Source of the DNA: a bacterium
GTDB taxonomy: Bacteria > Zhuqueibacterota > Zhuqueibacteria > Oleimicrobiales > Geothermoviventaceae
Direction: 5' to 3'
Length of the DNA stretch: 64,000 nt
Assembly (NCBI GenBank): GCA_028275345.1
Contig: JAPWUV010000013.1
Span: 33,210 to 97,209 of the forward strand
The position numbers and the translations under genes are program-made. Below are positions 36,333 to 44,508 of this stretch, piece by piece. Numbering within the stretch: the stretch's first letter is position 1; each line of letters begins with the position of its first letter. Under the pieces are notes generated by a model. It was not told where the DNA came from. It searched no databases and saw only the letters and a program-made list of their open reading frames with translations.

Positions 36333-37859
36333 ATGTCTTCCGAATGGGTTGGTGGCCGTCGAGAATGGGATCGCCGGGAGTTCTTACTTTGGAGCGCCAA
36401 GACGGGCGCTTTGTTGGCGGGGGCTTCCGCGATTGAGCTGATGGCCTCGGCTTGCAGCAAGAGAATAGCCGTACCGGATGGGAAGTGGAACATCGTTTTC
36501 ATCCTCGCGGATGACATGGGTTGGAACCAGGTGGGTTATCACGGGGTGACGAGCTTCTACGAAACCCCTAACATCGACCGCATTGCCCGGGAAGGGATGT
36601 ACTTTACCAACGCATACGCGGCGGCCCCCGTGTGCTCGCCGACGCGCGCCAGCATTATGACGGGCAAGTATCCAGCGAGACTGCACATCACCGACTACAT
36701 TCCGGGTAACTCCTACCCGTATGCGCGACTGCGGACGCCGGAGTGGACAAAAGCTCTGCCTCTTGAGGAAATGACGCTGGCCGAGATGCTGAAGCGCGCT
36801 GGCTATGCGACGGGCCATTTCGGCAAATGGCACCTCAACTATGACTACAACTACAGACCTGGGCGTCCGGGGGACCCCGACACCCAGGGTTTCGATGTCG
36901 TATTGACGAATGTGAAACCGGAGCCGGATGCGGACCCGGAGAGGGATGCCCACCATGTCGTAGAGATCACCGAGCACACCTTAGATTTCATCGAGAACAA
37001 CAAAGATCGTCCCTTCTTCGCATATGTGGCGCATCACGTGGTGCACCGGCCGCTGTTGGAGTCGAAAGACTGGGTGCAGCGTTACCAGACGAAGACGCGA
37101 CTTGACAATCCGGTGCACAATCCGGTTATGGGCGCGATGATTGAGCGGATGGACTGGGGGATTGGAAAGATCCTACGCAGGCTCGAGGAACTGGGACTCG
37201 CCGAGCGCACCCTTGTCGTTTTCATGAGTGATAATGGCAACGTCAAAGCACTGGAGGATCAGTACCCCTTCCGTGGCGGTAAGGCCATGCTCTACGAAGG
37301 CGGGATTCGTGTCCCCTTGGCCATCCGATGGCCGGGGGTGGTCAAACCTGGAAGCGTGTGCTCTACCCCGGTGATCTCCAATGACTTCTTCCCGACCTTC
37401 GCCGAGATAGCTGGAATGTCGCATCTGGCTCGGGACGTAGACGGGGTGAGCCTGGTCCCCTTGCTCAGGGGCGGTAAGCGCCTCGACCGTGACGCCCTCT
37501 ACTGGCACTATCCCCATTATCACCGCCAGGGCTTCAAGCCCTGTGGCGCCATTCGGGCTGGGCAATACAAGCTCATCGAATGGTACGAGCCAACTTTGCT
37601 CGGGGAAGAGCACCAGATCGACTTGTACAATCTTGAGGAAGATCCGGGGGAAACCAGGAACCTCGCCGAAGAGATGCCAGAGAAGGCGAAAGAGCTTCGC
37701 GAGAAGCTGCACGCCTGGCGACGAAGCGTAGGGGCCCAGGAGATGACGGTAAACCCGGACTATGATCCGGAGAAAGCGGATTGGCCCGAGGCGGACACGC
37801 CTCCCCCCAAGCCCGCCGTTTGGAGCAACGAAATCGCCGCATTCCTCGGGGCGGACTGA
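36333..37859 (+). CDS. Sulfatase with Tat signal and lipobox
   Basis: 508-residue type I sulfatase. The formylglycine motif CSPTR is at 101-105, with Cys101 the site of conversion, and the metal aspartates are in LADDMG (Asp60-Asp61). Later conserved blocks are GHFGKWHLNY, FFAYVAHHVVHRPL and VFMSDNGN. The N-terminus is a twin-arginine signal (WDRREFLLWS) that ends in a lipobox-like ASAC with Cys41, so a folded lipoprotein is expected at the envelope. A maturation enzyme of the radical-SAM or FGE type is not in this window. It removes sulfate esters from carbohydrates, which suggests a sulfated substrate. GGAGGAGGAAG precedes ATG 36333. Confidence 0.92.
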   Translation: MSSEWVGGRREWDRREFLLWSAKTGALLAGASAIELMASACSKRIAVPDGKWNIVFILADDMGWNQVGYHGVTSFYETPNIDRIAREGMYFTNAYAAAPVCSPTRASIMTGKYPARLHITDYIPGNSYPYARLRTPEWTKALPLEEMTLAEMLKRAGYATGHFGKWHLNYDYNYRPGRPGDPDTQGFDVVLTNVKPEPDADPERDAHHVVEITEHTLDFIENNKDRPFFAYVAHHVVHRPLLESKDWVQRYQTKTRLDNPVHNPVMGAMIERMDWGIGKILRRLEELGLAERTLVVFMSDNGNVKALEDQYPFRGGKAMLYEGGIRVPLAIRWPGVVKPGSVCSTPVISNDFFPTFAEIAGMSHLARDVDGVSLVPLLRGGKRLDRDALYWHYPHYHRQGFKPCGAIRAGQYKLIEWYEPTLLGEEHQIDLYNLEEDPGETRNLAEEMPEKAKELREKLHAWRRSVGAQEMTVNPDYDPEKADWPEADTPPPKPAVWSNEIAAFLGAD

Positions 37860-38296
37860 GGGTGATGGGGTGGGAAGGAGCTTGGCCACCCGACGTCCGA
37901 GCTGGGCAGGGGAGCCCCTTGGAATAGGCTGAGTTAGCACGGGTTTGCAGTAGAGCACTCGCCCAATGCTTCTCCGAAGCGCGGGATCGAGCGAAGGGTT
38001 CGTGATTGCGCAACCCGCTGTAATTACACAAGGAAAGCTCATCCCCCGGGACAAGGACGTTCGGGGAGCATATCGAACGCCGGGGGGGTCATGGGCTATC
38101 TTCCCAGCGAGCCTATGAAGCACGGCGGTAGCGATGGTCGCACTGAATGCGTATTTCACCAAAGGGGGGATATCGAGGGAGCGACGCAACCCTCTTTGCA
38201 GGATCTCCAGCAGATGGGCGAGAGGAAAGCAGACTAGCCATGGCGGCGGGCATTTTTTCGCCAGATACGGAACAGGACGGCGAACGAGGTCGCACG
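37860..38296. other. 437-base intergenic stretch before the sugar-acid operon
   Basis: I see no gene, promoter or terminator I can defend here. It precedes a new tightly packed operon, so a promoter is expected but not obvious. Confidence 0.4.
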
Positions 38297-39463
38297 ATGC
38301 ACCCCCTGAGACTGATCTTACCGAGAGGACTTGTCTTTGGGCTCGGGTCGAGAAGAGACTTCCTCGAGGAGGCCTCGGGGCAAGCGTATCGAAGAGTACT
38401 TGTGGTGACTGCTCCCCCTGTGGCGCCATTGATCCAGGATCTCCTCCAGGCTTTGCGGGAGCGCGGCGTTTCGCTGCAGGTGCTGGCTCGGGTTGATCGC
38501 GAGCCGGACACGTGGATGCTCCAGACTGTGCTCCGGGAAGCCCATGATTTTGGTCCCGACTGTGTACTGGGCGTTGGAGGCGGAAGTGCCTTGGACGTGG
38601 CGAAACTGGCTGCTGCTTTGTACGGTTCCGATCAAACGCTGGATGAAATCTTCGGGACCTCTGGGCTTAGAAAGCGAACACTTCCGCTCGTCTGCATGCC
38701 CACCACAGCGGGCACCGGAAGCGAGGTTTCACCGAACGCCGTACTTTTGGACCCGTCTGACGGCCTGAAGAAGGCCGCGGTGAGTCCCTACTTGATACCG
38801 GATGCGGTGTACGTGGACCCGGAACTCACGGTCACATTGCCCCCGGAGACAACGGCTGGCACTGCATTCGACGCTCTGACACACTGTATTGAGGTTTATA
38901 CCAATCGCTTTGCGCATCCCCTAACTGACGCGTTTGCCCTAGAAGGCGTGCGATTGATCGCCAAACACTTGACCCGCGCTATAAGGAATGGACATGATCT
39001 GGAGGCCCGTTCTGCTTTGGCCCTGGGGAGCTTGTACGGGGGATTTGGCCTAGGACCTGTGAACACGGCCGCCGTCCACGCTCTCGCCTATCCCTTGGCC
39101 AGCCGGTACAAGATCCCGCATGGCCTTTCCAACGCTGTGCTTCTGCCGTACGTCATGGCCTTCAATGCCGAGGTACGACCGGAGCGGTACGCGGAGATTG
39201 CGCGGGTTCTGGGAGTCCAGACATGCGGGACGGACGTGGAAGTGGCGCTGGCCGGCGCCAAGGCGGTGTGGGAGCTGCTGTCGGAGTGCGGATTACCCCG
39301 GTCAATCCGAGCGCTGAATGTACTTGCAGAAGATCTCCCCGAATTGGCAGAACAAGCGATCGCCGTAACACGCCTCCTCAAGAACAACCCCAGAGATGTC
39401 GCATTCTCGGACGCCCTAACGATCTACCAGCAAGCATACAAAGGAGAATTGCCCCATGCGTAA
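38297..39463 (+). CDS. Iron-containing alcohol dehydrogenase
   Basis: 388-residue group III metal-dependent alcohol dehydrogenase. The NAD(P) loop GGGSALDVAK is at 94-103, TTAGTGSEVSPNA follows, and the iron-binding region AFDALTHCIEVYTN...NTAAVHALAYPLASRYKIPHGLSNAVLLPYVM contains the metal histidines. Related enzymes reduce aldehydes such as lactaldehyde, glycolaldehyde or glyceraldehyde, or oxidise the matching diols. ATG 38297 is chosen because the family begins here and GAGG lies 7 bases upstream; the frame stays open for another 50 codons. The stop is inside the start of the DapA-like gene. The context suggests use of an aldehyde product of a 2-keto-3-deoxy acid aldolase. Confidence 0.9.
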   Translation: MHPLRLILPRGLVFGLGSRRDFLEEASGQAYRRVLVVTAPPVAPLIQDLLQALRERGVSLQVLARVDREPDTWMLQTVLREAHDFGPDCVLGVGGGSALDVAKLAAALYGSDQTLDEIFGTSGLRKRTLPLVCMPTTAGTGSEVSPNAVLLDPSDGLKKAAVSPYLIPDAVYVDPELTVTLPPETTAGTAFDALTHCIEVYTNRFAHPLTDAFALEGVRLIAKHLTRAIRNGHDLEARSALALGSLYGGFGLGPVNTAAVHALAYPLASRYKIPHGLSNAVLLPYVMAFNAEVRPERYAEIARVLGVQTCGTDVEVALAGAKAVWELLSECGLPRSIRALNVLAEDLPELAEQAIAVTRLLKNNPRDVAFSDALTIYQQAYKGELPHA

Positions 39464-40376
39464 AGACGACCGAGTCAGAGCCCTCCTGCCGCGCGGTGTG
39501 GTTGTGCCCATGGTGACCCCGTGTACAACGAAGGGGGAGCTAGACGTAGAGGCGGCTGAGCGACTTGCGTCGCGGTTTGCGGCTGCGGATGCCGCGCCCT
39601 TTATTCTGGGCACGACGGGAGAGGGGCACTCGGTACCGCGAAAAGAGAAGGAGAGGCTCGCCGTGGCGGTGGTAGGGGCCGTTGGGGGTAAGCAGCCCGT
39701 GTACGCCTCAATCTCCGATAACTGCCTTCAGGATAGTATCGAGCTCGCCAATTGCTTCTTTGGGCTCGGGGTCACAGCTGTTGTTGCCCACCCTCCATTC
39801 TACTACCCCATCTCCGACGAGGGACTGATAGCTTATTTCGAGCGCCTTGCGGATAGCCTCCCAGGCCCACTCGTACTGTACAATATCCCCTCCACGACTC
39901 GAGTTTCGATTCCCTTGGAGGTGGTGGAGCGCCTGAGCCATCACCCCCGGATCGTTGGGCTGAAAGACTCCGAACGTGATTTGGATAGGCTGGAGCGGGC
40001 CGCGCCCCTGTGGGCAGGACGGGAGGACTTCTCGTTTCTAATCGGTTGGGCAGCCAAATCCCTTCATGGCCTGCGGCTCGGGGCAAAAGGGATAGTCCCA
40101 AATGCCGGAAACGTGGTACCCGAGCTTTTCCGCGATTTGTACGAAGCGGCCATCTCCGGACAGCTCGAACGGGCAAGTGAGCTCCAGGATAAGGCAGATC
40201 GGGTTGCGGCCATTTATCAGAGAGACCGCAACTTGTCACAGTCCCTGGCAGCGCTCAAAGGAATGTTGCAGGTTCTAGGCTTGTGCGGGGAGAGCGTGTG
40301 GCCCCCGCTCTTACCGTTAGGGAAGGGGGAACTTGCCGGGTTGGAGACAAAGATGCGAGAACTGGGCCTGATGTGA
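39456..40376 (+). CDS. Dihydrodipicolinate synthase/N-acetylneuraminate lyase family protein
   Basis: 306-residue TIM-barrel Schiff-base aldolase or dehydratase. It has GTTGEGHS (52-59), the conserved Tyr142 in LVLYNIPST and the Schiff-base Lys170 in IVGLKDSERD. Pathway members next to sugar-acid genes act on 2-keto-3-deoxy-sugar acids and release pyruvate plus an aldehyde. AAAGGAGA precedes ATG 39456, which overlaps the ADH stop by eight bases. Its role as a KDG-type aldolase rather than a lysine enzyme is inferred from the operon partners, since no lysine gene is present. Confidence 0.9.
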   Translation: MRKDDRVRALLPRGVVVPMVTPCTTKGELDVEAAERLASRFAAADAAPFILGTTGEGHSVPRKEKERLAVAVVGAVGGKQPVYASISDNCLQDSIELANCFFGLGVTAVVAHPPFYYPISDEGLIAYFERLADSLPGPLVLYNIPSTTRVSIPLEVVERLSHHPRIVGLKDSERDLDRLERAAPLWAGREDFSFLIGWAAKSLHGLRLGAKGIVPNAGNVVPELFRDLYEAAISGQLERASELQDKADRVAAIYQRDRNLSQSLAALKGMLQVLGLCGESVWPPLLPLGKGELAGLETKMRELGLM

Positions 40377-40385
40377 GGGGAAACG

Positions 40386-41498
40386 GTGAGTTCCTCGACA
40401 ACAGCCGCCAGGTATGAAGACCGGCGCCCCATCATTGCCGTCACAATGGGCGACCCAGCGGGAGTAGGGCCAGAGATTCTTGTGAAGGCATTGGCCAGGC
40501 AGACGATGCGCCGCCTGTGCCGCCCATTGGTGGTAGGCGATGCCCGACTCATCGGCGAAGCCGTTAGGGTCGTGGGCGCTTGCTTGCACGTGCGAGCTGT
40601 ACAAGATCCGGCGGAGGCGACGTACCGACCGGGCGGTGTGGACGTTTTGCACCAGGATCTCCTCCACCCTACCCGGCTCGTGAGGGGGCGGCCAACGGCG
40701 GAGGGGGGACGCGCCGCATTCCTTTGTGTGAGGAAAGCGGTGGAACTGGCGCTTGCACATCAGGTGGAGGCCGTAGTCACTGCGCCGCTCAGCAAAGAAG
40801 CGTTGCACTTGGCGGGGTACAGGTACGCCGGGCATACGGAGATCCTTGCGGAGCTCACGGGTGCGGAGAACCCGACCATGCTCCTCGTGGCAGGCCGCAT
40901 GCGAGTGGCTCATGTTTCCACGCACGTGTCGCTGCGTGAAGCGTGCGATCGGGTGAAGAGGGAGCGGGTGTGTCAGGTAATCCGGTTGCTGCATGCTGCA
41001 TGTCTTCGGCTTGGAGTGACCAATCCCAGGATCGCGGTGGCCGGGCTGAACCCCCACGCCGGCGAGGCCGGGCTATTCGGCTGGGAGGAAGAAAGGGAAA
41101 TAGCCCCTGCTGTCGAGGAGGCACGACGGGGAGGGATCGAAGTCGATGGTCCTTTGCCCCCGGACACTGTGTTCGCGAAGGCCTACGGAGGAATGTACGA
41201 CGCAGTGGTGGCCATGTATCACGACCAGGGGCACATACCGGTCAAGCTAATTGGTTTTCGCTACGACAGACGGCGAGAACAATGGCGCAGTGTGAGCGGC
41301 GTGAACGTGACCCTCGGTTTGCCCATCGTGCGGACCTCGGTGGACCACGGAACGGCTTTTGACCTGGCGGGCACCGGAATGGCCAGTGAGGAGAGTCTGG
41401 TAGACGCCATCCGCCTGGCAGTCAACCTTTGCCGGGAACCAAGAACTGGACGGCCCCGAGAGGACGGGACCTCTTCGCAGGAGAAAGGACACGGATGA
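40386..41498 (+). CDS. PdxA2-like 4-phosphothreonate/erythronate dehydrogenase
   Basis: 370-residue member of the PdxA superfamily. The metal histidines are preserved: His180 in VSTHVSL, His224 in NPHAGE and His279 in YHDQGH. The N-terminal ITMGDPAGVGPE-like block is AVTMGDPAGVGPE. In C4 acid pathways PdxA2 converts 4-phosphothreonate or 4-phosphoerythronate to dihydroxyacetone phosphate and CO2 with NAD+. The next gene is a DUF1537 kinase, whose product is the PdxA2 substrate; this pairing is the accepted diagnostic. GTG 40386 with GAGGGG upstream is the start. The stop overlaps the kinase start (ATGA). A role in pyridoxal synthesis is unlikely here. Confidence 0.9.
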   Translation: MSSSTTAARYEDRRPIIAVTMGDPAGVGPEILVKALARQTMRRLCRPLVVGDARLIGEAVRVVGACLHVRAVQDPAEATYRPGGVDVLHQDLLHPTRLVRGRPTAEGGRAAFLCVRKAVELALAHQVEAVVTAPLSKEALHLAGYRYAGHTEILAELTGAENPTMLLVAGRMRVAHVSTHVSLREACDRVKRERVCQVIRLLHAACLRLGVTNPRIAVAGLNPHAGEAGLFGWEEEREIAPAVEEARRGGIEVDGPLPPDTVFAKAYGGMYDAVVAMYHDQGHIPVKLIGFRYDRRREQWRSVSGVNVTLGLPIVRTSVDHGTAFDLAGTGMASEESLVDAIRLAVNLCREPRTGRPREDGTSSQEKGHG

Positions 41499-42667
41499 TC
41501 GCGGTGGTCGCGGATGATTTCACGGGGGCGGCGGAACTGGCGGGAGTCAGTCTGCGCTTCGGGCTGCGATGCGAACTTCAGAGCGGGGGTCCGTTTGAGG
41601 CGGGTGTGGACGTCATCGTCCTTGACACCAACACGAGGGCCGAGCTCCCGGCGGTGGCGGCGCGCTGTGTGGCAGAAGTTGCAGAAACGGTGCGTAGCTG
41701 GTCTCCCGAGTGGGTTTACAAGAAAACGGACTCCGTTCTGCGCGGGAATGTAGTGGAGGAAGTGCAAGCCTTCCGAGATGGGCTCAGGTCGCGGGGTGCA
41801 TTGCTCCTGCCGGGAAATCCGGCTCGGGGACGGGTTGTACGCGACGGGCGCCTTCTTGTGAACGGAGTGCCGCTCGACCAGTCGGAATTCGCAGAAGATC
41901 CCGAGTATCGCACCGTGTCCAGTGACGTGCTGCGACTTCTCGGTCTTCAGGGAGGGGAAGACGTGAGGCTGGTCCGGCCGGGGGAACCCATTCCAGAGGC
42001 AGGCCTCGTGATCGCTGAGGCTAGAGAGCCGGACGACGTGGATTGGTGGGCGACGCATCTTCCCGAAGGTTTTGTTCCGGCAGGGGCATCCGAGTTTTTT
42101 GCGGCCCTGGTACGGCGCCAGTTTGCCCCGAGACCTCCTCAGAAATCGCTTCTACCGGAAGTATTCCAAGGACGCATCCTGATCATTTGCGGTACTCGGA
42201 CGCAGGAGCAACTCCGACGGAACCCTTCCGTTCCCCTTTGCGAAGTTTTTCTTAGCGAGGACGGGGTTGATCCCGGCCGAAAGGTAGCCGACCAGTGCCA
42301 ACGAGCAGCGGAGCTTCTCCATCGATTCCATCGCCTGTTCCTCGTTCCGCGATCGGGGAGAAAGGGACGGGATCGCCACGGGCGGCTAACGTATCAGATC
42401 GCGGAGGTAGTGCAGCAGGTCATCGAACTTTGCCCCGTAGACGAGATCATCGTGGAAGGTGGCTCGACAGCCTCTACGATTGTTCGATCTCTTGGTTGGC
42501 TTCGCTGGGAGCCGGTTACTGAGCTGATTCCGGGAGTAGTCCGCTTGAGGTATTGCGGAGGCCCATCCCGATATCTTACGGTGAAGCCAGGAAGCTACGG
42601 CTGGCCGCAAGGAATGTTGGATCTGTTGGCGAGAGGATGCGTGAGCGTTGCGGGCAACGATCCGTGA
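41495..42667 (+). CDS. DUF1537 four-carbon acid sugar kinase
   Basis: 390-residue kinase of the DUF1537 family (DtnK/EtnK/OtnK group), which phosphorylates D-threonate, D- or L-erythronate or related acids at C4. The N-terminal sugar-binding domain starts MIAVVADDFTGAAELAG and has the conserved KKTDSVLRGN. The C-terminal nucleotide-binding domain has IIVEGGSTASTIVRSLGW and LTVKPGSYGWPQ. The ATG overlaps the upstream stop, so it is translated with PdxA2. The pair strongly predicts growth on a four-carbon aldonic acid. Which stereoisomer is used is not visible from sequence. Confidence 0.9.
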   Translation: MIAVVADDFTGAAELAGVSLRFGLRCELQSGGPFEAGVDVIVLDTNTRAELPAVAARCVAEVAETVRSWSPEWVYKKTDSVLRGNVVEEVQAFRDGLRSRGALLLPGNPARGRVVRDGRLLVNGVPLDQSEFAEDPEYRTVSSDVLRLLGLQGGEDVRLVRPGEPIPEAGLVIAEAREPDDVDWWATHLPEGFVPAGASEFFAALVRRQFAPRPPQKSLLPEVFQGRILIICGTRTQEQLRRNPSVPLCEVFLSEDGVDPGRKVADQCQRAAELLHRFHRLFLVPRSGRKGRDRHGRLTYQIAEVVQQVIELCPVDEIIVEGGSTASTIVRSLGWLRWEPVTELIPGVVRLRYCGGPSRYLTVKPGSYGWPQGMLDLLARGCVSVAGNDP

Positions 42668-42716
42668 GGTCGGATTAGCTTCGGACCTACGGCAGAACAA
42701 GATCGAGGAGGATGGA

Positions 42717-44291
42717 ATGGGAAGACATACCTTGCACCCTCTGGACTATGTGGTTGTCCTCGCGTATCTGGCGATCGTGGTGTCGTTCGGGACGTCTTTT
42801 GCCCGCAAGCAGAAGAGCACCAAAGAGTACTACAAGGGCAGCGGCAAGATTCCCGCATGGGCGATCGGGATGTCCATCCTCGCCACTTTGATCAGCAGCA
42901 TCACCTTTCTCGCTTACCCCGGCGAAGGTTTTGCCATGAATTGGATCCGCTTGGTGCAAGGCCTCGTGGTGCCGTTGGCACTAATAGGGATGGTCTGGTT
43001 CATCGTCCCATTGTACCGCGAGGTGATCGGTCTGAGCGCCTACGAGTATTTCGAAGAGCGGTTCGGTTTTCTCGCGCGGCTGTACAGTTCCCTGGCGTTT
43101 GTCCTTACGCATTTTTCGAAGATGGGCACTGTGCTCTTCCTTCTTTCGCTTGCCCTTTCGAACATGATGGGTGTGAACACATACACCGTGATCTGGGTGG
43201 TTGGGGTTTCCGTGATCGTGTACACGCTGCTTGGAGGAATTGAGGCCGTGATCTGGCTTGACGTGACCCAGGGATTCATGCTGATAGGCGGCGGACTGCT
43301 CACGATTGCGCTGATTCTCCTGAAGATCCCTGGTGGAGCGGTGTCCGTGTTTACCTGTGCCGCGGAGAATGGCAAGATCGGTTTCGGACCGTACGATTTG
43401 GATTTCCATCGCTTGACCTTCGTCGTAATGGCTTTGAATGGGATCTTCTACGCCGTTCAGAAGTACGGTACTGACCAGACCATCGTCCAGCGCTATCTGG
43501 TTGCCGAGTCAGATAAGAAAGCCATCCGTGCTGCGTTGATGGGCGTTTTCTTGTGCGTCCCCGTGTGGACGCTGTTCATGTTCATCGGCACGTGCCTCTT
43601 CTGTTTCTACAATAGCGGCAAGGCGGTTCTTCCCGAAGGAATTCGAGCGGACGCGGTATTCCCACATTTCATCGTCACCCAGTTACCAGCAGGGGTGACG
43701 GGCGTCGTCCTGGCAGCGCTCGTGGCGGCGGCGTTATCCAGTCTGGACTCGGATCTGAACTGCCTCTCGGCGATTGGGGTGAAGGACTATTTCGATCGCT
43801 TCCGGCCGAAGGCTTCGGAACGAACCCGTCTCCTGGTAGGGAAGTTGATCGTGGCGATTTCCGGTCTGGCATCAACAGTTGTCGCCACGTTCTACGTCAA
43901 GGCGGGGAACGAAGGGGTGCTGGGGATCATCTTCACCCTTTACGCTATCTTTTCAGGGGGCATTGCGGGCCTTTTCCTCTTGGGACTAGCCAGTCCGAGA
44001 ACGAACAAGGAGGGGGCCTACATTGGGATGGCCGCATGTGTGCTTTTTACCGGCTGGGCCGTTTTGACGTCCACACCCATCGGGTTCGGTGAGAACAAGC
44101 GCCTGCTGCTTGATCTGGGCAGATATAACTACAGCCACCACGAGTACATGCTCGGTGTGTATAGCCATCTGGTTCTATTCGTCGTTGGTTACCTCGCCAG
44201 TTTCCTCTTCAAGCGCCCGCCAGCACCCAAGACCCTCACGCTCTATGGCTGGAGGGAACGGCTCGCCCGCCGCGAAGCGCAGGGCAAGTAG
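42717..44291 (+). CDS. Sodium:solute symporter (SSS family) 2
   Basis: 524-residue SSS transporter with about 13 membrane helices. Motifs are RKQKSTKEYYKGSGKIPAWAIGMSILATL, SAYEYFEERFG, GGIEAVIWLDVTQGFML and the sodium-site region ALSSLDSDLNCLSAIGVKDYFDRF. GAGGAGG lies six bases before ATG 42717; the frame is open further upstream but the ribosome-binding sequence supports this start. It is the last gene of the ADH-lyase-PdxA2-kinase operon and is therefore the likely importer of the C4 acid or of its parent oligosaccharide-derived acid. It is a clear but diverged relative of the symporter at 14137. Confidence 0.9.
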   Translation: MGRHTLHPLDYVVVLAYLAIVVSFGTSFARKQKSTKEYYKGSGKIPAWAIGMSILATLISSITFLAYPGEGFAMNWIRLVQGLVVPLALIGMVWFIVPLYREVIGLSAYEYFEERFGFLARLYSSLAFVLTHFSKMGTVLFLLSLALSNMMGVNTYTVIWVVGVSVIVYTLLGGIEAVIWLDVTQGFMLIGGGLLTIALILLKIPGGAVSVFTCAAENGKIGFGPYDLDFHRLTFVVMALNGIFYAVQKYGTDQTIVQRYLVAESDKKAIRAALMGVFLCVPVWTLFMFIGTCLFCFYNSGKAVLPEGIRADAVFPHFIVTQLPAGVTGVVLAALVAAALSSLDSDLNCLSAIGVKDYFDRFRPKASERTRLLVGKLIVAISGLASTVVATFYVKAGNEGVLGIIFTLYAIFSGGIAGLFLLGLASPRTNKEGAYIGMAACVLFTGWAVLTSTPIGFGENKRLLLDLGRYNYSHHEYMLGVYSHLVLFVVGYLASFLFKRPPAPKTLTLYGWRERLARREAQGK

Positions 44292-44508
44292 GGTTTGATG
44301 CAAGGTTGGCGAAGGAACGCGACTGGGGGAATCATAGCGGGGCGGTGGCCTTCCGTCGCTCGGCCGGGAGCGACGGGGAGGATTTGCGCTTCGTTCGAGC
44401 GAGCGTTGGTGACGCTGGATTGGGGGGCAAGTCACCCGTGGGGAGGCGACGGCGAACAAGCACAGAGCGTGGTGGTCGGAATCTCATGTTGACGGAGGGA
44501 GATAGGAC

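Noticed and set aside
31245-37859. SusC/SusD-type nutrient uptake pair
   Set aside because: Only a TonB receptor is present; no protein resembles SusD, and the next gene is a T9SS repeat protein.
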